Below are positions 45,116 to 56,300 of a stretch of DNA of 64,000 nt, piece by piece. Positions within the stretch are counted from its first letter, which is position 1. Every line of letters starts with the position of its first letter. The notes under the pieces were generated by a model that searched no databases, was not told the origin of the DNA, and saw only the letters and a program-made list of their open reading frames with translations. The DNA lies in assembly GCF_000485595.1 (NCBI RefSeq), contig NW_014577067.1, positions 474,850-538,849 of the forward strand, written 5' to 3'. Both the position numbers and the translations under genes were made by a program. The DNA is from Priapulus caudatus. Its lineage: Eukaryota; Priapulida; Priapulimorpha; Priapulimorphida; Priapulidae.

Positions 45116-47329
45116 TTAATCACTTGAATTACTGGATGACAAAACTATAATCTCGTGAGTCAACGATGATGGCATCCTCAGCTGTGACTGGGAGGTAGGG
45201 TGCACTGTGGCTCTTACAGTCTTAAGCCCTGGAACTTCTTGTAGGGTAGCTGATGCAGTTTTAGACATGATGGTTTTTGACTGGATTGCCGATTTCCCTG
45301 GTTGCTGTACTGACTTACTGTAGTAGGTACGGATGAGAGTACTGACTGCTGGTTTACTGGAAAGATATCCTGATTGCTTGATAGCTTGACTTGTTCCTGG
45401 CTGCAATGTAATGTGGCTTGCAAGTGAAGATATTGTCCTAGCTGTATTCTGTGGCATGGAGCGACTTTCAGAAGTAGAAGGATTTGCTGTTAGAGAATCT
45501 AGCTGTTTTCCAGCCCATTTTTCCCATTTGCCCCCCTGTTTGCCTGGTTGCCCATGCATCGACGTTTGCAATGCCAACTGGGATGAATGTGAGGCACTAG
45601 ATTGTCCATGCTTCGCAGCCTGCAGTGCCAACTGGCTTGAATGTAAGGTGCTAGATATCCCATGCTTTGCAGCCTGCATTGCCATCTGGCTTGATTGAGA
45701 GGATGGTGTGTGGCGTCGTTTCACAGCCTGCTGCCCGCGCTGGCTTGAATATACAGAAGTCATGCGTGCCTCTTTAACAGCTTGCGAAGATATCTGGGTT
45801 GAGAGTGTGGAAGGTGTGTGTGTTGGTTTACCAGCCTGCAGTAAGCTCCACTGCATCATCGCCCTGACGTTGGCTTCGGCCTCGCTTGGATGATAACCAC
45901 CAAGCTTTCCCCCAGCGGCGTCTATGTGCGTCGCCGCCGGCCTGTGCGAGAGACTACTCCTCGACGATATCTGAGACTGCGAGAGAGACGACAGCTCGAC
46001 CGCGTGCACAGACGACTTTCTCGGCACGCCGGCCGCTTGCGAAGGCACGCGCGCGGCGACGGCCGGATAACCAGCGCCGGTGTCCGTCGCACGTGCAAAA
46101 CGCTTGTCCTTGCTGCCGGCGCCCAATGCGCGCTTGCCGCCGTCGCCGCCTGCGGACGACGGCTTCGTGAAGCTCTTGACGACCGACTGCGGGTCGAGCT
46201 TCACCGAGCAGGGCTTCACCAGCCTGCGATGCTCGACGTGTGCGACTGCGGGCCTCCTCGGCCGCACGCCCCCGCGGTCGCCGTCGTCACCGCCGCCGTC
46301 GGGGACTGACTCGGCGACGACCATCGGCTTGCCGACAGTGTAGTAGCTGGCGGGTTTCGCGTCGGCGACAGCCTTGTGCTTGGGCAGCGTCTGCACGAGC
46401 GTCGACGCCGTGCGTGGCTTCTTGCCGGCCGGCGGCGGGGCCCTGCCGAACGCCAGCCCAGCGACGGAACGCTGCTTTTGCAGCACGGGAGTGAAGATCC
46501 CCAGCCGCGGTTGCTTCTCCGACGATCTCTGCTGCTCGATGGCCGTCTTGAGGTGGCTGAACGGGCTGGCCGGGGAGGACCTAGCTGCCGGCGCGCTCTC
46601 TCCTGCAGGCGTGGACTGGGCGGCCCGTGCCAGGGACTGGGGTATGGACTGGGCGGCCCGTGCCGGGGGCTGGGGTATGGACTGGGCGGCGCATGCCGGG
46701 GACTGGACCATGGTTGGGGCAGCGCGTGCCAGGGACTGGGCCATGGTCTGGGTGGCGCGCGCCGGGGACTGGGCTGCACGTGCTGACTGGGCCATGCCCG
46801 CAGTCTGTGCGGTGCGCGCGGACTGGGCCGCCTGCTCGTACACCTGCTGGATCTGCCGCAGCTGCTCGGCCTCGCTGATCGACTGCTTCTCGATGTTGTC
46901 TGCGCCCAGGAAGCTGCAGAAGGCCTTCATGTACGCGCTGCTCGGCCTCGCCGAAGCCGGCGGCGCCACCTGCGGGCTCTCCACCGTCGTCGTCCGCTCC
47001 TGCTTCGCACGCAGTTTCTCTGCTATGGAGGCGATGAGCCCGGCACTGGCCTGCTGTGCGCCGTCCCCCGGGTAGCCGGTCTCGCCGGTCTCGCCCGCGT
47101 AGCGCTCCTTGCCGCCCAGCCGCCGCTTCTTCAATGGCAGTGTGTCGTTTCGGATGTCCGGCGATACCACCGTGAACTGGCGCGGGCGGGGAATCTCGCC
47201 CGGTTCGAGTACGCTCTGCTTCCTTTTCTGGGGGGCGAAGGAAGAGGCAGTGGCGGCGGGGGTGCGGTACAGCACGTCTGCGCTGGCTCGTCTCTGTATG
47301 TACTGCGCCCACGAGCTCGCCAAGTTCGT
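45116..47329 (-). CDS. CABIN1: CABIN1 terminal exon: low-complexity C-terminal region
   Basis: The exon starts after TTTTCTTGCAG (acceptor ending 47330) and encodes 737 residues to TAA at 45116. The open frame extends to 47383 but that part is intron. Near its start are two basic clusters, QKRKQSV and LKKRRLGG, likely nuclear signals. Residues follow in repeats: a ~15-residue ARAAQSIPQ-type repeat (46590-46810) and an 18-residue unit [18 protein letters not shown] repeated three times (about 45563-45720, 54-bp period). The end [14 protein letters not shown] looks like a SUMO-interacting motif. The mammalian calcineurin-binding PxIxIT-type site is not obvious. Base composition changes sharply, GC-rich above 45900 and AT-richer below. 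Confidence 0.85.
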   Translation of the reverse strand, partial: TNLASSWAQYIQRRASADVLYRTPAATASSFAPQKRKQSVLEPGEIPRPRQFTVVSPDIRNDTLPLKKRRLGGKERYAGETGETGYPGDGAQQASAGLIASIAEKLRAKQERTTTVESPQVAPPASARPSSAYMKAFCSFLGADNIEKQSISEAEQLRQIQQVYEQAAQSARTAQTAGMAQSARAAQSPARATQTMAQSLARAAPTMVQSPACAAQSIPQPPARAAQSIPQSLARAAQSTPAGESAPAARSSPASPFSHLKTAIEQQRSSEKQPRLGIFTPVLQKQRSVAGLAFGRAPPPAGKKPRTASTLVQTLPKHKAVADAKPASYYTVGKPMVVAESVPDGGGDDGDRGGVRPRRPAVAHVEHRRLVKPCSVKLDPQSVVKSFTKPSSAGGDGGKRALGAGSKDKRFARATDTGAGYPAVAARVPSQAAGVPRKSSVHAVELSSLSQSQISSRSSLSHRPAATHIDAAGGKLGGYHPSEAEANVRAMMQWSLLQAGKPTHTPSTLSTQISSQAVKEARMTSVYSSQRGQQAVKRRHTPSSQSSQMAMQAAKHGISSTLHSSQLALQAAKHGQSSASHSSQLALQTSMHGQPGKQGGKWEKWAGKQLDSLTANPSTSESRSMPQNTARTISSLASHITLQPGTSQAIKQSGYLSSKPAVSTLIRTYYSKSVQQPGKSAIQSKTIMSKTASATLQEVPGLKTVRATVHPTSQSQLRMPSSLTHEIIVLSSSNSSD

Positions 47330-50300
47330 CTGCAAGAAAACGCGCGCTGGTGTATATAGTCGCCAGCACTCACTCCCGTTCACATAGTATAAACAAGTGC
47401 CGCAGTGCGACAGGGCTCATCTGGTGTCTAGTGTTCTGCTGATAAATTCATTTGTGCATAGCAAGACCTCTTATCCATAAGTCTTCTTTATTCTTGTTTG
47501 ACTTTCGTAGCCAATTTGAACAAATATATCAGCTACACTTTCGCACCCACCTAATCTCTATGGGCTAATTCTAATAACAAGAACAATAATAACAATTCAA
47601 ATACAAGTTAATGAATGACATTGACGTTGACATAAAAGATTTCAACATATGAGCATGGATCTCCAAGTTTAATTAGAGGGGGCGGGGGGTCCTTCTCTCC
47701 CACCTCCCTCCCCACTGCGTCCCACCTCCCTCCCTCCTGCCTCTCACCTCCCTCCCCCTGCCTCCCACTTCACTCCCCTTGCCTCTCACTTCCACCCCCT
47801 TACCTCCCATCTCCCTCCCCCTGCCTCCCACTTCACTCCCCTTGCCTCTCACTTCCACCCCCTTACCTCCCATCTCCCTCCCCCTGCCTCCCACTTCACT
47901 CCCCTTGCCTCTCACTTCCACCCCCNNNNNNNNNNCTCCAATTTCGCACTGGTGATGGGATTACTCCCCATCACACTATACACCGAATATTAAGAGCGTA
48001 GGTCGAGCTGTTGAGATTTGTGCCGCAATTCCGTATTTCCTCCTATACCTTAAGTTAAGGGGGAAATATTCCCCCTCCATTGACACATCTCGACCTTTGA
48101 CCCTTGCCCCCCCAAACTCGACATCCCGAGTCCTTTTCGCGATCCCTCCCCCAGCGTCCCGAATATCAAAACCGTACGTCGAGCGGTTAAGATTTGTGCC
48201 CAACTGTTGACAGATGCACGGACGGACGCACGAACGCACAAACAATCATACAATTCTACAAGCTGCATCTGACTTCATCAGCTGAGCTAATAATTATTGA
48301 ATAAGTACAATCAATATAAATGAGATATAAGTGTGTGCGGCTAATTTAACTAATAACAGATAAACTGACTGAATTGTAAAAGACACGATATATGTATATT
48401 TATAGGTCAACTAGTTTCGATTATAGGTCAACTAGGTCGATTTACAGGTCAACTAGTTTTCTTACTTGTGCAAGCCTGGTAGATATCTGCTGACAGAATT
48501 TCACAGCTTGATCCAAAACTATTTCATTAACAGTTATCTAGAACACAATTGAATAAATATAAAAATACATGTAGAAAACACCTAAATTCACATTTGAATA
48601 TCAGCAAGCTGTGAATGAGCACATAATACATAATATCATTATATGTAAATAATATCATTATATGTAAATAGTAAAAGTCATAAACTTGTTCTTGGAATTT
48701 GATGGTGTAAAATTTGCTATCACTTAGCTGTTTTTACTGTCTCTAGTGCATAATTACCAGTTACTTTCTCACAGCTACCCATTGCCACAATAGCGAATTA
48801 AAACACAAACAACCGCTTAATTGCTAACTCAATGATAACAACAATATATCAACAGAAAAAGTGTGATTCTTTTTGTATCTGAGAGCAGCTGCGACAAGAA
48901 TGTATTATTCTTTATTATACTGGACTGGTTGCACACTGCAGTACCTTATCTGAGCGGACAAGTTGATAGGCCTTGATGAATGCACTGTTTACTGCCTTGG
49001 TGTTAGCACCAGGTAGCTTGTGTCCATGCATCCATATGCGATATACGTCTTTTAGGAAAGTCTGAATCAAACGCATGTCCTGTCCCTTCATCTTTCCTGC
49101 GACATATCTTATGATCTGTGAATAGGTAGAATACATCCATAAAGCACAATCTAAGTCCCTGTTGTAACTTATTAGTGTCTGTGTTGCGTGATAGCTTCGT
49201 ACAACATGTACCAGGCATTATTTAAGTAGCTACTGTACAATATGATTATCATTTATGCACCTATATGGTACGAGAGATGGTACACGAATGCAATTAGTGC
49301 TATTCGTACAACATGCATTCCAATATACTAAATAAAGTATTAAAATTACCTCAATACAAACACTGAAAGTCTCTTCGGCTAGGAACTCACGATCCACATC
49401 CCGCACATATTTCCTGGAAATGAGTTAAACTATAACTAACCACTGTGTAAGGCTACAAATAAAGTGAGTAAAACCAGGAGGAAATGAAAGTGTCAATGAC
49501 ACTGTAGCTCACCTTGGGTTGTGGTAGAAGAGGGAGGGGGGATATATAAAGCAAGAGTATATAAATATATGGGAGAACTGCCATTATATAGCATATCTCC
49601 GATTATATACTCTTGATAATGATATATATGCATAAGTTTTGATGTGAAAATAAATGTTTCAGATCTGAAAGTCTGAAATCTTGACGAGAGATGGTGCTAC
49701 GCCTAAATGATCGCCATCTTGATTTTCGAATATCGCGCAAATAAAAACAATAAAATATTCCAGTCAAATTACTGTATCGAAGAATCTAAAACACAATATT
49801 ACACGTATATAGGTATGATTGTAGAGTTGTTAACCAGTTAGCCGAAATAAACGTAATAGAACGTTGTCATCTCTCCCATAGGAGTAACAACTGTTTTGGG
49901 GCTAGCCTTACACATTCACATACCAAAATTTAACAAAATCGAATGAATTTAGATGGCCATTTTCATTTTTGCCAAAAAGTGGGCGTAGCTTGAAAGTAGG
50001 TCAACTGGCGTGCCAAAATAGGACGTTCAAATCTCTCCCATAGGAGTAACAACTGTATGCAATTTGAAACATGTGGGTTAAACGGTTCTTGAGTTATCGT
50101 TGACCGTAGCCAAATGTTGACGGACGGTCGCACGGACAGACGACGGACGACACCCCATGGCAATAGCTCATCTTGACGATGTCAAGGCGAGCTAAAACCC
50201 GATGTGAATCTTCAGTCAAGTACATTCAGTAGTAAACACATAAGTTAATCTGAGTGTGTGTTAAGGATAATAAGCGTCTAATAATGTATACCGAGTACAC

Positions 50301-53300
50301 AATATACAATGCAGTAAAACGCGACAATAGCCAGTTACGACAAGAGAAGCTAAACAGTCACGTGATCAGATATACGTGGCATGGCAGTGCATGCCTGGAT
50401 ATTTTTGGTTGTGATTAGGCTTGAGTTGTTAGCACTTAATTTTATTCCTAATATAGTAATCTAAATTCATAACACATGCCCAATTGACTACATAGTATAT
50501 ATGTATACGTGTACGTGGACAACCAGAAGACAAGAGAAAACTGCCAAGGATAGGGATATTTATTTAATAAGATACAGACCAAATTACTGGCAGGGTTATT
50601 TCTCAGGATCTATCTATGGATCTATGGTACATTACTGTGAGCTTGGTACAGTTACTTACTTTCCAGGATCCGGTATGCGGCTAAGCTGGACACTGATGCT
50701 GTACATTTGGCTGTAGTCCCTCTGCTCTCGCAGTACTGCCATCAGCAGCATCACCGATCGGTACATATGTGTAGCGAAGCTGCCACTCCTGTTGATCTCA
50801 TCCACAGGAATGCGCCATATCCCCTATAGGCAACCATCACAGGGTGAAAAATTACCACTGACACGTTTGATATAGTCGTCGTCGTCGTTTATATACGGTA
50901 TCTTCACGAAATCTATCTCATTTAATTGTGACTTTATTTTCGCAAATGCTTAAACATATTAGCATAAACTAATTAAACGAAATTTTCACAAGAAAGGCTT
51001 GTGTGTGCCTAGTTGTGAGCACTGTAATGGTGTTTAGCTGTTCGTTGACACCAGAAAATTGTATGTAATGTAGAGATAGAGAAAAGAACACTCACGTTGA
51101 AGAAGTTGCTGTGTTTTCTCTCTTGAAACAGAGCAGGAGATGGCATATGCTTCAGCTGTTGCCATGATGACCCAATGTCTGGCCCTAGTAACACGTCTTT
51201 ACTGTGGCGTACATTCTATGAACAACACGAAGAAGGACGGAATCAGCCATTTCCCTAACAATACAATAGCAATAGCAAAACCCTCAGCAAAAGATCATTC
51301 ACCTGACTGCAACACCCTCAGTCGTAATATTTTCTAAATGATTCAAGCCACATGTACATTAAAAAGCAAATAACATTGGTCAGCATTTCAACAGCAATTC
51401 CAATACAACTGGATATAAAACATGGTCTACAAAACCATTTATGTATCCTGAATGCTTTCTTTACAAGCCTCAATGTGAACAATGCTACCGATCATGCCTT
51501 GCTATGCAAAACTTGACGAAGTAGATAGCACAACTAGCATAGGCACCACAAATGCAGGTAAAACTGCAACTAACCTTGACATAAGGTGAGTGCAGGTAGA
51601 GGTAACCTAGCCGATAAAGCGACTTGTAGTGATGAGGGAAGCGAGAGAGGCAGAGTGCCAGCCCATGCATGCACTGGCGTATGAGATCGATGTGGCGCAC
51701 TCTGTCGTGATTGTGAAGGCCTCGTCTCTTGCTCACACCCTTAATCTCACCTGCAAGGTCAAACAACAATGTTCAAGATGAGAGATAGTACATCAGCATC
51801 GACCAACTGCATCCCGTTCTACCACGTTCTTACACAATTACAAATGAGCACGAGAGTACAGAATCTGATTATCGTTACTATTCAACACTCAGGAATACCA
51901 ATAATGATAACATTCTAATAACCTTGGCAGACTTTGTTGACAAGCTCCTGCAGCAGCTGGGAACATGCGTTATACGTCTGCTGCTCCTCCTTGACAGACG
52001 ACTGCTGACTGCAGAAAACTCCTTTCTGAGAAAGTGAACCTGTCATCGGTGACTTCTCCCCTCCGATGCTGTTCCAGAGTGAACGCATACCCTCCACAGA
52101 GTCGTCGCGACTGTTTTGCCTATCGACGTGCGTAGATGACGCTAGCTTTTTTTCGTCGGTTATTTTCTCCTTGACTGGTGTCTTCTCATTGAGAATTTTC
52201 CTCTCGTCAACACTCGTTTGTGTGTGAAATGTAACATCGTCTGATGTTTCTTGTGCACTGTGTTCATCAGTTGCCACGGCAATGCTCCGTGACTCCTGTG
52301 TCACGATATCATCGACACAAAACTCATCATTCCAGTCACCGTCGTTACAAGTTCTTGCCACCAGGTGGTCAACGACAGCGACGACGTCCATGATGCTACT
52401 GAGGAGATCCGAGGTGAGGTCATCCGTAGGGCTGACTACTGGACGTGTGGAGCTGATGGGTGGCTGAGGCTCTTTAATGCCATCACTAGAGTCGGAACTT
52501 GCAACCCTCTCCTCATGCATCCACCTGCAAAACCAATATCATCAGTTAATCTCCACAGGTGTTCATGCCTGTTCGTGTAAACACGTGGTGACTAAACTAT
52601 GAATGAGTGCATGCCAAAACGCCCCTACGAATCATATTTTGTCATGGCCTAGTGGCGTGTGATGTGCAGCTGTGACCAGTTGATTATGATTAAAGAATTG
52701 CCATATTACTAATGATATATCATAGGTCTAAAAAAAGTTAATATCATTCGGTGAAAACTATCCACCATTATGTTCACCTTCACTCATCGGTTTTGGCAGT
52801 ACTTTATCTTACCCTCTCATTCCTTCACTCCTATTTGCAAATGGTGAATTAGCAGCATCAGTGATGTATGTCTGAAGCAGATTATAGTCTATGCCTTGTG
52901 CACATCTGTGCAAGTACTTCAGGATGGATGTGTGCATGCGAAAGTAAACCTGTACAATGGAAGAGAATGAAAGTCGAAACATAACTAGATGCCACACGAC
53001 TTGGAAACTTTGAAAATAAGCTCATGCACTCTTATGGATAAATCATTAGATTGGTAAAATGTTACAAGTCTACTGTCTTCTTTCACATTAAACTTATACA
53101 TACATGCCTAACCTTTTACCAAGCACTTCATACCTCTAGCTAGCTCTATCCTGACATAACCAGACTAACCATTATTCTAATCGTTTGCTCAACAGCGCCA
53201 CAATGATCTTACCTCTAATGCTTCCGCAGCAAGATAGGTAGGGTTGTAATAGTGGATTTTCTTTGGATAAGTTGCCCCAGTCTCATGCAGGTACTCAGCT

Positions 53301-56300
53301 GCCTGTGTGTTAGAATGATATACATCTGAATAATGTAAAACTATATACATCATCAGGGGTAGAAATTAACTTTTGAACAAGGGAAGTCCAATGGACTCCC
53401 TGCCCTCAAAAAGAGGGAGTCCGTAGCAAAATGAGGGAGTCCGCAGTCTGAAGTTCAAAACTAAAGCATAGCAGCAATAACACATGTGCTTGTTTTGAAG
53501 AATATTGCCATGCACGTCTGCCAAATTTTCTTTGGACATTTGCTGAAAAAATAGGGTAATTCCACGAGGCCTTCCTCTGGAACGAACTACTACTAATTTG
53601 TATAACAGAATTTTCAGGGAGTCACATGGACTCCTGCATATGTCAAATCACGGAGTCCGACAGTAAATCAGGGAGTGTTTGACTCCAGACTCGCGTTAAT
53701 TTCGCACCCTGCATCATAACATGTGATAAATAGAAATAGGATTTTCTGCTAACTCATACACATTTAACTGACAACACTAACAGATGATGTAAGCGATAGA
53801 CGATGATATACCCTGTGCCATCACAGTGGCGAAAATGAGAAACATATAGAAAACATGGATTTACATGCACATGCCTTATTAAGATTCGTGCGAGTCCGTG
53901 AGCACTTACCTTCTTGTAATGCTGCAAATACGCACTGGGCGCAGCATGCTGCTTTTCGGCAATTTTGCCAAGCATGTAATGAGGCAGCCATCGTTCGTCT
54001 GTAGCTTCGCATCGCTGCGCCCCCTGGTAGCAGGTTTCCGCAGTCCTCAACCACTTCCTCCTGCTGTCCTGCAGGGCCCGTGCTGACGTTCGATTCTTCG
54101 CGCCCCAGTGAGTCTGCAAATGTGCATTTGGTGATGATTTTAAACAAGAAAACGTGTGATTTGCTTGCAAAAGAACAAAACCCACAATCCAAAAACTCAA
54201 ATTTGCTTGCTAGTGCAATTATGAAAGGTGCGTGCATTCTTGACTCATCACACTGAACTTGACTATGAATTTGACAGCTGCAAGGCAACCAATAATAATT
54301 ATAGTTATTTTTAATAAATAAGGTTTCTCAAATCATTTTAGACAGATCACTTTTAGAAAGGTATAAACTAGAGATGTTTAATATGTATATATGAATCCGT
54401 GTTGACAATTTTATCACATTCTTACCAGTTTCAGTTGACAGGATATATAGGATTGCACCTGATATGCAATCGAACCATTTTCAATCCAGAGAGATGAGTT
54501 ACTGCTGTCATTTAACAGTGCCTTCTGGAAACATCGCAATGTCGATTTCGCTTGCTTCAGGATGGAATTGTCATGCTTTAGCTCTGCCTGCAAACCAACG
54601 TTCTAATTTATTGGTTAAAAATATGAACGGGGCAATTCTGAATAGGAATACATATGTGTCAGCATTTGCCTTTTTTCTAGCACTTTTTTATTGCAATAAA
54701 AAATTTTTTTTAACAGGTAACTTAAAATGAGATCATATCAGGAAAGATTGGTTACTAGAGTAAGAGCTAACTTATAAACAATTAAGATATTTAATACCAT
54801 AAATAGAGGCCTCTAAAACTAATATATGTATATATGTATAGCTAATACCGACAGATATCTTGTGTCTATGATTGAATAATTTCATCGGATCTCTATAGTT
54901 CACATGCTAATAAAGTTTATCTCAGTTAGATCCAAAGCTGCCATCTACCTGGAAACATCAGACCTGAGGTTCTGATCTCAGGTCTATCGGAGAGATGGAC
55001 GAAAATTTCGTCAGTGTAAGTTATTTTTAACTTAATTTGGATCTAACTGAGATAACTTTATTAGCATATCTTGTGTCTATGTAATTCAGTGCTCTAAATA
55101 AGCGTTGTCCGGTTGTCCGAGACAACCAGAATTTGCGCCGGACAACCTAACCAGTCTGAGACATTGTCCGGTTGACAACCAAGAAAAATGTGACCAAAAA
55201 CGCCCTTTATTTATATTTTTCTGACCGCGAATTGAATTTATTTTGGGTGTCGATCGGCCTGCATTGCGTCCATAGCTAGTGTTGTTTCCCGGCTTCTCAT
55301 TGGTCTCCCCATGACCGTCCTGATTCATGCAAAGTATTAAGTTTACAGGTTGAAATAAAATAAATTTAAAGATATCTCTCCTACAGTATGTTTTTGGGTG
55401 TTTTCTGACCATTATTATTATGTGATTGAAAATAGGAGATTTAGGGGTTTTTTTTTGGGGACAACCAGAAATTGTTGCAGACAACCTGATTTGGTGTCTG
55501 GTTTTTTTTTCTTATTTCAAGCACTGTAATTAAACGAGTGGTTGCAATGGGATAACTGTACCGAATACAGTTTTTCTTCCAGTCTGCTGCTGTGAGCGAG
55601 GGCCATGCCTGCCCATGAATCAAACCTGTCCGGATTCATGCAAATGTCGTGCATGTAGAACTTAATCGCGTCTCCAGACTCGTTGCTCTTGAAGTAGTAA
55701 TCAGCCAACATGTAGAATATGTTACTCAGAATGTACCTGCAAAGTACACAAAGAGATATTTATAAACTAAAAGAAGATTATTACTATACACATATGTATA
55801 TAAGAAATATAATCAGGGACTAGGTTTCAATGTAAAAACATCCACAACTATTTATCAACATGACGTCATTACAGTAGCACAATAATGATCACGCAAGCAG
55901 CAACGAGTCTAAAATCCTCAATCAACACGCGATTTATGAATGGGGAAATTTGACCAGCAGTGTAAGACAGAGAATGATTAAGTGTGAGTTACTCTGTGTC
56001 AGTTGACAGGTTGCTAGGCGGCTGGGGCAGCTGCTCCTGGGTTCCATCTATGTAGGCCACCACCTCATCGATGTGGCTGGCTGGGTTCCACACACTACTG
56101 GGAATCAGCGCCAAGATGCGTTTGATCAGCTCCTCCACCTGGTCGTGGAAGACAAGCATTTCTGTTGTAACCCATAAGAGAATACAGCACACAAAAATAG
56201 GGTAAACATTACTGCTGATCACGAACATAACTGGTGGAAAAATTGAAATTTAAAAGAAATCTTACACGTCACACTTTTCATGAATGCCATAGGCAGTATT

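Noticed and set aside
46216-47369. Several long frames on both strands over the GC-rich half of the CABIN1 last exon
   Set aside because: Proline/arginine- or tryptophan/glycine-rich shadows of the repetitive coding sequence; the splice-consistent frame is the one continuing from the exon at 48945-49115.
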